Shown here: in pieces, positions 37,301 through 47,907 of the stretch
Layout: each line of letters begins with the position of its first letter
Numbering within the stretch: position 1 is the first letter of the stretch
Assembly: GCA_965644295.1 (NCBI GenBank)
Contig: CBFFRP010000186.1
Location: forward strand, 1-64,000
Direction: 5' to 3'
Length of the DNA stretch: 64,000 nt
From: Paraphysomonas bandaiensis
Taxonomy: Eukaryota > Chrysophyceae
Notes under the pieces: model-generated
The model's database searches: none
What the model was told of the DNA's origin: nothing
The model's input: the letters and a program-made list of their open reading frames with translations, nothing else
Program-made: the position numbers and the translations under genes

Positions 37301-40300
37301 AACTAGACATGGGCACAGAAATTTTTTTAGCTAAGTACGAACCGCTCAGACTTTAATATGCAGCACATTAAATCTTCAGATGCTACTGACTCCGGTCCAT
37401 ACTTAAATAATGCAATCAACCCATTTATCTCAGCCTGACTGTCGATAAATGGAGACGAAAAGTCATAATTTTGGATATAAGTCATCAGTGTTGCCTGACA
37501 TTGGATAATGACATCAGGATGAAATGAGAGTAGTCGATAAAACTGTTCCAAAGATTTGATGGACGGAGCGTTAGCCAGCATTGCAAGCAAACCAGCAGGA
37601 ATAGCTTGATGACGGTGTATTAGATCTTCCAAATGAGATACTTCATGTTCATATGTTCTCATCAGCAGATGCTCTTTTACCCTCCACATGGCACCGCAGG
37701 CAGAATAGAGGGACTTCACCAGTATATGTCCCGACTCCAAATATGTGCCGGCAGCGTCCATCATAGAAGTGAATGCGGCTTCTAGAGGAGCATACAGATG
37801 CGATGCAACTGAGAGAGCATCCATCAGAGAATTATCATCTATCATCCTGTAGACTTGATGCCCACTTAACTCAGTAAACAAAAAGCACCCCTCCGCCACT
37901 CTAATGATGTCTCCAGGTAAGAAAGACATTGACGAAGGAATACATTGCGAGTCGACGTAAGTAGTAGTCTCACCAGTGGTAATAACTACCCGCCATATAC
38001 AGCACATCCCTCTGTCGGACACCAGCAGGCCCCCACGTCCATCACAGCACAGACCAGTGAGGTTCTTGAAGGGATCTCCACTCGCAATAGTCTTGACGTT
38101 GACACCATCAAACATTCGAACTTTAGGAATTCGTCCCTGCTCAGTAAAATACACACCTCCAGAGCCGGCACAGCATGACGTTGGAAAGTGAAGAAGAGAA
38201 AAATTCCCATCATCGTTGCCAGGTATACCTTGTTTCCCCGCAACGGTGTGGACAACCCACCCCTGTCGCATACATATTACAATACATTCACAGCAAAAAC
38301 GCCGATCACCTTTTTCTCCGGCGCAATGGATCTCAGTGTATGATCACCTCTGCTGCAAACGTAAATCTTTCCATTGTAGCTACACACGCCACATGGAAAG
38401 CTTAATCTTGTCTCTTTTCCCATCCTGTCAGTAGACATCGAATTTCCAGCTCCAGCAATTAGAAACACACCACCTTCCACTAATTCTTTTCCAATCCTTG
38501 CCACTGGAGCCTCCGAGGACACAGCGTCTCCAATCACGACACCCTTCACTACGTGATTGTTGGTATCAGCGATAATAAGTAAAGTTTTACACTTTTTGTT
38601 GTCTCTTATATCATACGTACAGAGAGCACGAGGAGTGTTGAGACGAGAAGATTGAAGTGGTCCAATATTCACTCCGCTTCCATTACCAATTAGTGTGAGT
38701 CCAGAATCTGGCTTCATAAGAACGCGCACAGCGTGATTCATTGAGTCTGCGACAAACACCTCTCCTCCATTATCTATTCCAGAAGTGTAGAGGGGTTCTC
38801 CTGTCGAATCGCATCGTATGGCTAGGCCACTTGGCTGGGAAAAGGCCAATTCAGTCACAGATTTTTTTTCGCTTCCAGGAGGTCTTGCAGGACCTTTGTG
38901 CCCCAGTCCGGCCCAGACAAAAAACACCGCATTTCTACTTTCAGAACATTTAGTCTGTGCACGTTTATATTCTCCATAGCTCCAGAGGCGTCGAAATGAG
39001 GGGTTGTCAATACGGCATTCAACTCTATTCACGAGGCGCATATAGGCCAAGTGCATACGCTCCAAATCATCCCTGGCTGTCATAAATTTGTCAAACTTTT
39101 GCGTGCTCTCCTGTTTCATCCTTTCACTTTCTGATAACATCTCAAACATATGTACCAGCTTTACATTATCTACTTCAGAGTGTGGCGAAAGAGATGCGAT
39201 CAATTCCCTATGTGACCCACCTACTTCCGTCAATACCTTCAGTATATCTACGGCTGTGTCTTCTTCATCCTTCCGATCTTCAATCGAAACAAGGGCCTTC
39301 GAATAGTTCACAGAAACCCTCTCCTGAATTCCAATCATCTTACAAACATCCCTCTGTAAAATATTTAGCTTCCCCTCGAGGGTCATTAGTTGCTCCTGAA
39401 AACCCCAATCTTGTCTGGACTGATAAGCATCTACTCTAATATTATCTTTACCTCGCAGCTTCCCAAGAAGGGGAAATACCCCCTTACAGGCGATGTAAAG
39501 AGGTAACGGAGATGTGCAGTCTGCTTCAAGGAGAAACTGCAACGCCGCTTGGGTCCACCGCCTGACAGCAAATGTGCCAGGGGTGTCTGCGGCCGAATAT
39601 AATGTCTTCATATTCGAGGAATGCATCAGAGAAAGAGGTAGAGTGTACAGTGCACGCATTCCTTCCGCTCCCACAACACTACCAGAGATTACCTCACGCA
39701 ACTGTCCTACTGCAATCAAAGCGAGGTCAGGATGAGGGAAGGTCCCTGATTCGACTGCTTGAGAGAGACATAACAATAACTCGCTCTGCAGGGAGTAGCT
39801 ACATTGAGGTATTCGTCGTATATACAATAAAATGGACTGCGTCATCCACGCTTTATCCGCTAGCGCCACAGATTCCACGGCCGGCTGACAGAGTGCGTGA
39901 TGTAAGCACGAGAGAAGGGATGAGAATATCGCAGTTACATCAGGCCCAAGACGAGTCATGGAAAGAGTACTTCCAACAGCGATGTGACCGATGCCTTTGT
40001 TAAAGCCTACTGGAAGCTCAAGGGTGAGCTGGAATCTCTCATTAGTGTGATGAAGACGCAGAGTAGCATCTAACTCATGACATCCATCAAACACACTGCT
40101 GGGAGCGCTCACATGAAACACACAGCAACTCTCAGCCGGGAGAGAAGCAGGCAGTATCTTATCCTTATAAAAAACAGAGTCTGTGTCTGTGTGAGTGTCT
40201 CTCTCTCTCTGTGAGTCAATAGCTGCGGCATGTGAAGCAAAGTGTCGGAGGGTCGGTGGAGAGGGGGGCAGAGGGGGCTCACTGTCTGATAGAGTGGCAC

Positions 40301-40499
40301 CAAGAAGAGGAAGAGGATGAGGGGGTGCGTCTAAGTGAGAGCGTATCGTAACATCATCTATCGATATGTTACTAATATCGTGAGTGTTATGTAGCAATAC
40401 ACATAGAAGCAGGTCGACGGATGACTCATCTGGTGATGATACTTCAGGTAATTTGGACCAACGAGGCGCCGAGGAAATGACCTCAATATTCAGCAGCAT
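22303..40499 (-). CDS. RNF213/mysterin-type giant AAA E3 ubiquitin ligase with NHL propeller
   Basis: Seventeen minus-strand exons: 40499-38310, 38262-37339, 37302-36247, 36195-32005, 31958-31557, 31506-31362, 31282-30033, 29980-29207, 29159-29107, 29053-25079, 24966-24481, 24427-24368, 24299-23930, 23873-23229, 23173-22964, 22916-22743, 22686-22303. All introns are GT-AG, 36-112 nt, and every join keeps phase, giving 5,762 residues (human RNF213 is about 5,200). Residues 1-500 are unassigned, with a helical stretch near 385-500. NHL repeats span about 525-830. The dynein-like AAA region has Walker A motifs GNRAGAGKS (near 2226), GECGCGKT (2969) and GRPGTSKT (3312), with Walker B FLDEIN and LLLDEV. 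ESLYDVLNQ and PLLNRFEKQ (about 3730) are RNF213 hallmarks. The RZ finger (4983-5020) starts WYKC-x3-H and ends C-x4-C-x3-IGG. No RING is visible. Relatives are cytosolic ligases acting in lipid-droplet biology and on intracellular pathogens; the role here is inferred. Confidence 0.93.
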
Positions 40500-40570
40500 G
40501 AAGACTGTTGTTCGTTGCTATACACTATACACTATACACTGCAGTACTATATAAATGATACGTATGGCAG
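40500..40570 (-). promoter_or_regulatory. Candidate promoter of the RNF213-like gene
   Basis: On the minus strand an ATTTATATAG element (40548-40557) lies about 50 bp before the start codon, followed by three copies of TATAGTG spaced by 7 bp (40518-40538). Position and composition suggest a core promoter; nothing confirms it. Confidence 0.35.
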
Positions 40571-42038
40571 TACTGGAGTGGCTGCTGAGGACTCCAGTGC
40601 TGTGAAGTGAATTGAAGTGAAGTGTGCAGGATATGCAGTCACACTGTGAATAAGGAGCCAGTGTGGTGTGTGGGCCAATGAGGCCAAACAAAAAACAACA
40701 CCATGAGGAAAATTCAGATATTCGACATCATCATCATCAGTGTTCAAGTATCTCGGGGTTCCGGTTACCCCAATAATAGAGTGCTGGACAAGAAAAATAC
40801 AGCTGTATACAGGTCCAGTATACTAGTAGTGTCCTATGCCCATGCTGACTGCCCATAAGATATACTGTATATACGTGAGTTAGCTTATTATTTAGCTTAA
40901 TCGTCACATTCACTATCGCCTCATTACTTCGAAGTAATACACTGTCCGTTGAAATGTCGGGGCTAGATCTTCAGATAATTGTGCCGTGTAAAACTGCATC
41001 CTCAGTGCAGCTATTGAGCCCATACGTCACGGTAGGACAAGGGAACAATCCATTGCAATTATATTGTAAGTAGCGTTCCAACAATACGATGACTATACTT
41101 TAATTTTCTAACCGCTCCAACAATACTGTTGCAATATAGTAGTATCACTGATCAGAGTAATTTCATTTTTAGTCCTTGTCATTGAGATCAAATGATCCCC
41201 CAACCCACTACACTTCAAACCAAGATACTAATAGCGATTTGGTGGTCACGGTACTACCGGGAATTAAATACCATGAGTGTATTTGTCATAAGCAGGAAGT
41301 CTGTAAAGCATATATACTGTTTTATTAAACAGGCAAGCTTAGCTTTATGAGTAGTCAGGCTTAGAAAGCAGTGTGAAGTGTTATTCCGTTGTGTTGGTGT
41401 TATGAAATACGTTGCAGTGCTGTTCGTAGAAAATAAAAAATACAATCTGCTGCATTTACGCATTTACTCACAGCCGGTTTCATATGGGTATACGCCGACA
41501 GAATCAGGCCGTGTGCAGTATAGGAAGTATAAGAGGTATGAGGGAGACATAGCCTTGATCGTAAGTACTTTTAACATCAGGGCAGTAACTCCCAGTTTCT
41601 CTATTTATTCAACACAGCCTACTGCTTTTTTAGAACTAGATCAAGTGATACTGATTTATTAATACTTATTTATTGATAGTTACTGAGTATTCTAGTATCA
41701 TATGAATTCTATCAATTATCAACAGGGACTGAAGGATATTACAGAGAAAGTTTAAACGTTTAAACAGTGCTAATCTGGTTTTAAAGATAATTAACAACAA
41801 TAACTATGTAGAAGCAACTCGTGTAAACAACATCAACTAATTCGTAGTCCACACATTGATATGCTACGCATCTAATATAGAAATGCAGATCTAACTAAGT
41901 GTACTCCATTCAGACAGTGATTATTGCAACAATACAGAGGATGACGAAGCTATGTGAAAAATTCTTCAATTAGCTCAAAAATTTTAGAAACGGAAAGTTG
42001 AAATATCTAAGTACAGATGCACGAGTCATGTAGTATGT
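40571..42038. other. Intergenic DNA with transposon debris
   Basis: No intact gene. An open plus-strand stretch at 41402-41561 (MKYVAVLFVENKKYN...) ends at a GTAAGT, so it could be an exon of a decayed element; I do not recognise it. The rest is AT-rich. Confidence 0.4.
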
Positions 42039-42212
42039 ACTACCAATACATGTGAACGCCTCTTCAGCGCAGCAAAACTGATTATAATATCAGTGTTGTG
42101 CAAACGTGCAAACGTATGCATCATGCATCCTACCACACTTAATATGCTGTTGTTTCTGAAAGCTAACCGACAGTTGTGGCCGGATGCAAGCATATTTCAA
42201 TATTTCAATTAA
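42039..42212 (+). pseudogene. hAT transposase C-terminal dimerisation domain remnant
   Basis: Reading from 42039 to the stop at 42210 gives CERLFSAAKLII, then a KR pair, then LNMLLFLKANRQLWP. This is the spacing of the hAT C-terminal dimerisation domain (ERxFSxA...LxxLxFLKxN). The reading frame upstream is closed and the expected middle KR-R-L segment is eroded, so only the tail of an old element survives. A terminal TAA at the usual distance supports the call. Confidence 0.75.
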
Positions 42213-42825
42213 TATTGGATGAATATGGTGATGATGTCACCGATGATGTCGCAGAGACTCAGAGGATGAGTACGAGAAAACTTTTAATTAGTTAAGAGAT
42301 GGGTTTGATTATCCAGTGACCTTAGACCTTATAATGACAAGTACTAAAAACTACGGATGTATTTACTTACTGATTAGTCATACTAATATATATATATATA
42401 GCAATATATTGTATACAATATATTACTATAGTATTGTAGGGCCGGTTTAAAAACTCCATCAATACTATTGATGAACGCTATCTAACAATAGTATTGCAAT
42501 ATATTTTTCCCTATCCCTGATCAAAACCTTGTAAGAACAACTGTAGATTATTGAGCTTGTCTGCCATTAGTAAGAGTAGTACTTGACCGGGACAACAAAA
42601 TATTTGAGCGAATTCCGAATTACTCACTCAATAAAATAAAAATTAATTAATGTTAGCTACACCTCGATGATCTTACGGCACAGGTTAGAGTCTATAGCAA
42701 GCAAAGAGTAAGCAACACTTGAAAATCGATAAGTTCATAATTTTGCATTAATCATCAGTAATTGGAATTTGCATACAATTATAATATAAATATTTACCGG
42801 GAGAGACTAGTGGAGTCCAATCACC
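42213..42825. other. Intergenic DNA
   Basis: AT-rich with short TATTG/CAATA palindromes at about 42390-42510 (CAATATATTGTATACAATAT and similar). No gene seen. Confidence 0.45.
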
Positions 42826-43320
42826 TCATGATAAATTACCTGATACCCAGAGCAAAAGCATGAGGAGAATAGCGAATGGTAAATAGGACTTAATAATTCC
42901 AGATACACCAACAAACTTGCCGCAAAAAAATATCCACACACCAATATAGACCATATTGAACTTAGTGTATCCATTAAATCCCATCAAATTCAGACACTGA
43001 GCCACATGCGAGTGACAATTGTCGCAAAATATATTATGCATCCGTTTGGAGTAAATATCGCACCCCTGATCCACGCCCTCATCCCAGCTCATGTGAGAGC
43101 ACCGCCCAGGATCCAACTGAATGTATCTTGTCGGACTTCCGAAGGCCATTCTCCCAACCCCGATAGTATACGGGCCCGCAAAATCATGAATAACACCCTC
43201 TGAATCAGCTATACCTGTATGACCAATGAACGGAAGGATCCACGTAATAGGCGGGAGAGGAGACCACAGAATACAGTTAGGATACAGATTCTTGCCCGGC
43301 TGAACTGGCCGAATATCCAT
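42826..43320 (-). CDS. TMEM222 (DUF778) family membrane protein
   Basis: A single exon of 164 residues. The ATG at 43320 gives MDIRPVQPGKNLYPNC. The open frame runs further upstream only through the CATA microsatellite. Family signature: WSPLPPITWILPFIGHTGI, VIHDFAGPY, MAFGSPTRY, then RMHNIFCDNCHSHVAQCLN (the conserved Cys/His cluster) and MVYIGVWIFFCGKF. It has two or three hydrophobic segments and a hydrophobic C-terminus (LPFAILLMLLLWVSG). The family is widespread in eukaryotes and its biochemical role is poorly known. It is divergent from the F-box/Kelch gene, with 479 bp between start codons, most of it microsatellite. Confidence 0.95.
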   Translation of the reverse strand: MDIRPVQPGKNLYPNCILWSPLPPITWILPFIGHTGIADSEGVIHDFAGPYTIGVGRMAFGSPTRYIQLDPGRCSHMSWDEGVDQGCDIYSKRMHNIFCDNCHSHVAQCLNLMGFNGYTKFNMVYIGVWIFFCGKFVGVSGIIKSYLPFAILLMLLLWVSGNLS

Positions 43321-43358
43321 TTTGATAAACCTGAAATCACTGTGAATGAAACACTTCA

Positions 43359-43750
43359 CACATACATACATACATACATACATACATACATACATACATA
43401 CATACATACATACATACATACATACATACATACATACATACATACATACATACATACATACATACATACATACATACATACATACATACATACATACATA
43501 CATACATACATACATACACATACATACATACATACATACATACATACATACATACATACATACATACATACATACATACATACATACATACATACATACA
43601 TACATACATACATACATACATACATACATACATACATACATACATACATACATACATACATACATACATACATACATACATACATACATACATACATACA
43701 TACATACATACATACATACATACATACATACATACATACATACATACATA
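43359..43750. repeat. (CATA)n microsatellite, about 390 bp, in a divergent promoter
   Basis: Nearly perfect CATA repeats with one visible interruption (CATACACATA near 43516). It fills most of the gap between the TMEM222 and F-box/Kelch start codons. It is open in several frames on both strands because a 4-bp unit repeats every 12 bp, which gives spurious repetitive reading frames. Confidence 0.97.
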
Positions 43751-43799
43751 GTGGCTTCTATGTGGGGTTTGGTTGATATGAGTGTGTGTTGGGTATGAT

Positions 43800-45971
43800 A
43801 TGCAGTCGAGTAAGCGGAAGGTTGATAGTGTGGGGGGCTCTCTTCGAGTGGCTTTAAAAGTGTCTCGAGATGCGTATAAATATAAAGAGAGGGACGAGAG
43901 GGACGAGAGGGGGGCCTCAGAGACAGAGACGGAGGCAGAGAGGAGGGGTGTTGGGGGGGGGAGTGTTCGGGTTGCTATCAGAGAGTCTCTTAAGATGCTG
44001 TCGTCTGACTCCACACACACAGAGAGCTCCTATGAGTCTGTTCGAGGAGACTCTCATCCATATAAACACAAGCAGAGAAGAGAGAGAGACCCCTCGGCTC
44101 TCACGACATTCACTGATATGACTGTGATCGACATGTGGAGGAGTGGAGAGCGTCTCTCCGGACAGAGCGACACATTCGGCTCCATACCTGTGGAGTTAAC
44201 AGAGAGATTTGTGTGCGAGTTCCTCTCAGTGCTGGACCTCTGTATGCTCCGGAGAGTTTCAAAAGGGATGTGGGCGTGTGTGTGTTGCCACTGTTATAAC
44301 ACAGGCACAACTGTGCTCTGTCAAGGTGCCTACGTGGCCACAGTAGCCCCGCTACCTTTGCCCACAGGTGTCAAGTACGTGACATGGGGATTAAGGCCAG
44401 GCTGGGAAGACAGACACAACCACCAATGTCAAGAGTGCGGCGCAGTTGTGTCGGACGGAGAAGAATGTGGGCGGTGCTTCACGTGCAATGTGAGTGTCCA
44501 CTTGGCATGTTATAGGGGCAAGGGACATTGGGAGACGGGGGTGTTTCTATGCGAGGAGTGTGCAACTTCTACGGAGACACCCGTCAGTGGCTACCCTATT
44601 CTTCTAAACTCCCCAAGTTCTCGATCGCGTCAGTTCAGGCATCGAAGTGAAGCTATATTGGACAGCAATGTTGCCACCGAGAATAATATCAGTGCAGGAA
44701 GTCGAGTAGGTTGTAGCTTGAGATTAGCTCTGAAGAAGTCACTGGAAGATTTAACTCCGAAAACTGTTCTAGATGGAGTTTCAATTCGGAATGTTGAGTG
44801 GGATCGAGGAGCGGATGGTCGATTCACCGTAGTTGGAGGCTTTCATTCCTCCAGCCTGACCAGCAATGCTGACCTATACCACCACTCTCCTTCCTCTTCT
44901 ATACCGTGGTCTGTCACACGGTGTCTTCAACCATCAGTAGATAAATCCCCTTTGTTTCCAGTGCACTCTGGCAACTCTGTAGTCTGTGGGGATGATATTT
45001 GGACTTTTCCATGTAGACGAGACAGGGTAGGATGGTCTGGAGCTGGTGGTGCAGAGGTATGTTTTCACAGAGCCCGTGTCTTGGCTGTAGATGGTAGTTA
45101 CCGTACGGGTGGATGGGTAGAGAAGACAGTGTCTGGTCAAAGTCCAACTGCTAGATCAGGCGCAGCACTGTGCTTTGTGCCTGCCCTTTCTGGGGCTCTT
45201 CTGCATGGTGGTCTGGCGATAGTTCATTCAGAGGGACAGAATGCTCCTGCAACGAGCAGGTGGTGGCATTATTCCTCTGCTGACGATTTTGAAGATGAAC
45301 AAGCTACAGTGACAGATGTCAAGGGATGCTCTCGAATGTTCTCGTCCTCATCTCTGTACTTGCTGTTCGCTCAATCTCAGACCTCAGATAGGTCCTTCAC
45401 CTGGGAGGAAGTGTGCACGGCTGGGGCGAGGCCCTCTGCTCGATATGGTCACACCATGACCTGTATTGGGAAGAGAGTGTGGATGTTTGGAGGCATGGGG
45501 GCTCCTGCAGTACCTTCAGAGGGACGGAGACGGAGTGGAAGGCAGCACTTCAATGACTTATTCTGTTTGGATATTGATTCTACGAAGACGTCTTCTATGC
45601 GGTGGATACAACCCAAGTGTACTGGTAACCCTCCTATACGTCGAGCTGGACACTCTGCACTCGCATTTGGGCCGCAGTTGGTAATTTGTGGAGGAGTCAA
45701 TGGTGGAACTTGTCTCTCTGACATGCACCTACTTCACACGCCAACCCTAACCTGGTCAACTCTGAAGTCAGCAACAGGGGAGTCAAGTCGACCATTGGCA
45801 ATTATGTCCCGTCGAATGCGCCCAGCCCTTCTTCCTCTCACACCAAATTCAATTCTGGTGTTCGGCGGTGGAACTGGGGCAGACTACGGGGCACCCCTGT
45901 TCAGAGATATCCCAGCAGATGCATATGTTGTCACAGTTTTACCCACCACCCGGCCAGCTGCCATCATATAA
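43800..45971 (+). CDS. F-box / PHD finger / Kelch-repeat protein
   Basis: A single exon of 723 residues; ATG 43800 is the first after the microsatellite. An F-box-like segment lies near residues 127-165 (LTERFVCEFLSVLDLCMLRRVSK). A PHD finger follows at about 205-255 with the C4HC3 order (CQEC, CFTC, then H-x2-C, then CEEC). The last part has at least four Kelch repeats, e.g. RYGHTMTCIGKRVWMFGG, RAGHSALAFGPQLVICGG and RPALLPLTPNSILVFGGG. Three short motifs GxS[LV]R[VL]A[LI]xxS recur near residues 12, 53 and 303; their A-x3-S cores resemble ubiquitin-interacting motifs. By family analogy the F-box would bind Skp1 in an SCF ubiquitin ligase, with Kelch and PHD blades choosing the substrate. That use is inferred; the F-box is the least certain domain. 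Confidence 0.88.
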   Translation: MQSSKRKVDSVGGSLRVALKVSRDAYKYKERDERDERGASETETEAERRGVGGGSVRVAIRESLKMLSSDSTHTESSYESVRGDSHPYKHKQRRERDPSALTTFTDMTVIDMWRSGERLSGQSDTFGSIPVELTERFVCEFLSVLDLCMLRRVSKGMWACVCCHCYNTGTTVLCQGAYVATVAPLPLPTGVKYVTWGLRPGWEDRHNHQCQECGAVVSDGEECGRCFTCNVSVHLACYRGKGHWETGVFLCEECATSTETPVSGYPILLNSPSSRSRQFRHRSEAILDSNVATENNISAGSRVGCSLRLALKKSLEDLTPKTVLDGVSIRNVEWDRGADGRFTVVGGFHSSSLTSNADLYHHSPSSSIPWSVTRCLQPSVDKSPLFPVHSGNSVVCGDDIWTFPCRRDRVGWSGAGGAEVCFHRARVLAVDGSYRTGGWVEKTVSGQSPTARSGAALCFVPALSGALLHGGLAIVHSEGQNAPATSRWWHYSSADDFEDEQATVTDVKGCSRMFSSSSLYLLFAQSQTSDRSFTWEEVCTAGARPSARYGHTMTCIGKRVWMFGGMGAPAVPSEGRRRSGRQHFNDLFCLDIDSTKTSSMRWIQPKCTGNPPIRRAGHSALAFGPQLVICGGVNGGTCLSDMHLLHTPTLTWSTLKSATGESSRPLAIMSRRMRPALLPLTPNSILVFGGGTGADYGAPLFRDIPADAYVVTVLPTTRPAAII

Positions 45972-47407
45972 TAGACAGTCTAGGTTAGTACCGAGAGTTC
46001 GCTTTACTGAGTATATGCAGCTCAGTTTTCTATTTTTGTTATCTGTCATGGATTGTGCATTTGTAAGTATCAACGAATTGTGGATTTAATGAGTTTGTCG
46101 TGCTTGGCTGTTGGATATCATTAATTTGTTGTGATGCGTAATAAGTTGCAGCACTTCCATATACAAGCAAGATATATATTCGCAATGAAATTATCAGTTA
46201 CTGTAGTATTTGAAGTAACAATTGTGCTGTGTTCACACACTATGTATCAGACGAGAGGCAACAGGAACTTGTCTTCGAAATAAGCAGTAAAAAATCTCTG
46301 AAGATACAGCTTTCGGTAAATGATATGCAATTGTACCTACCAGAGTAAAAAGTATAATAATTACAAAAACTATTTCAATTGAAGGCATTACAATTGATAT
46401 GCATCGGACGAGAAATAATTGGCTAAGAAAGTACAGTGGTACTCCTACTAGGCATCGCCGTTGTAAATATTTATTTATACTCATTTAATATACGGGGGTA
46501 AATCTAGTCGCCAAAGTGAAATTGCATACATTGCTTAAATACGCCATTAGAGTGCAATGCCAAGCAACCTGAAATCAACAATTAGGGAGAAAAGTAGCAA
46601 AATATTTTAGGTACATACGACCTGATATGATGGTGTACTACTAGAAAAGGACGAAAGCGTAGATCTCACTTTCCGTTACTGGTTACGTCATAAGGTACGA
46701 GGTGTGTATGATCTAGATTAATCAAATTGACGAGACCATCGAAGCCAGATTTAGGGTAAGAGTGTTCTGATACACTTTCAATACATGTGGCCACAACTGA
46801 CGCTGCATTAATGCTGCTTTAATCTACGACGCCTTCCATACCGTATCCTACACGTTTCCTCATATAATCTACGAATGTCTAATATAACCGTTCCGCTATA
46901 TTATGGTGTTATGTTGTATGGTATTATATAAATATTATTTTCTATTTCACATGTGGAATATTATAGCTTTATGTGTGTCACGTTTATGATGACCATAATT
47001 TAATGGATTGTTGTTGAGCTTTATTTTGGTGCTTCTTTATATTATACTTATAGTTGGTATTATATTATATCAAGTTTCGTAAATACCATCACTATACTAT
47101 TACAATTTATAGTATGATTTGTTTGTTTATCGTCAATTCTATTAAGTATATATATATCAGAACTTATATATATGGACATCTAAGAAATATTTTATTCATA
47201 CTTTTCGACCATTTTTTGATCAGTTGACTAGATTTTTCCTTGAGTCGACTTATACCTAATTGTGAAACTGTTCTCTACAATGACATCACAAATATCAGGT
47301 TTTCTATTCCAGATATTCTCTCTCGACCTCTTAGTGTGCCGCCTCATTTTAATATCGTAAGTACATAAGGCCAGTAGTGAATCTCTTGTTATTATGTAGC
47401 TATATAT
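45972..47407. other. Intergenic DNA
   Basis: Long AT-rich region between convergent gene ends. A minus-strand frame at 46233-46484 could encode 83 residues with one membrane segment, but nothing supports it. No other feature seen. Confidence 0.45.
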
Positions 47408-47545
47408 AGACGTGTAAGAGTCAAAACTAATGTAGCATCAATTTAACTAACTATTGCTTAACTCCGATATCCTACTATTTATTGCTACGAAAGCTGCTTG
47501 TGCGTCACCGCAGACACCAAGGTGCAACCACTTTCGCTCTCATAT
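47408..47545 (-). repeat. SINE-like repeat, copy 4
   Basis: Minus-strand copy with the core CTGCTTGTGCGTCACCGC...CACCAAGGTGCAACCAC (plus-strand view) and the tail word ATCCTACTATTTATTGC. 5' blocks are missing. Confidence 0.6.
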
Positions 47546-47907
47546 TTCTATTGCATATAATAGTCTTCCTAACCACTTAGGATTGAAGTTAGATACGATA
47601 GGGCCTACAGCGACCTACGTTCCGTTAATTATAGAATCTAAAAATATATATTGTAACTCTAATTAATCACTCAGTGTGTTACCTCGCTTAAAAGGTAATG
47701 CACAATGTCGAGCATCTCTCCCATTAATATACTCATGAAAAACGATACACCACTTCTTACTCTCTTCGTAAAGTGACACTGCTATGTTAAAATGTGGCAT
47801 TTATTATTCTAGGATACGCACGTTAAAAGCAACTACACCTTTGTAGAAACCATAGATACCATGACACAAAAATTCTACATAAATACATATACACAAAGTG
47901 ACCTTCA

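Noticed and set aside
22303-40499. Reading the large minus-strand frames as ten or more separate genes
   Set aside because: All stops between them fall in short GT-AG introns, all joins keep phase, and joined motifs (Walker A, RZ finger, YDVLNQ region) are complete.
41402-41561. Possible small gene MKYVAVLFVENKKYN... ending at a GTAAGT
   Set aside because: No family recognised and no second exon found; left as intergenic.
43337-44020. Long reading frames of repeated YVCM or YIHT residues on both strands
   Set aside because: They are translations of the CATA microsatellite, which is open in most frames. Real TMEM222 begins at 43320 and the F-box gene at 43800.
46233-46484. Possible 83-residue membrane protein
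   Set aside because: A single hydrophobic stretch in AT-rich DNA is weak evidence, and no motif or neighbour supports it.
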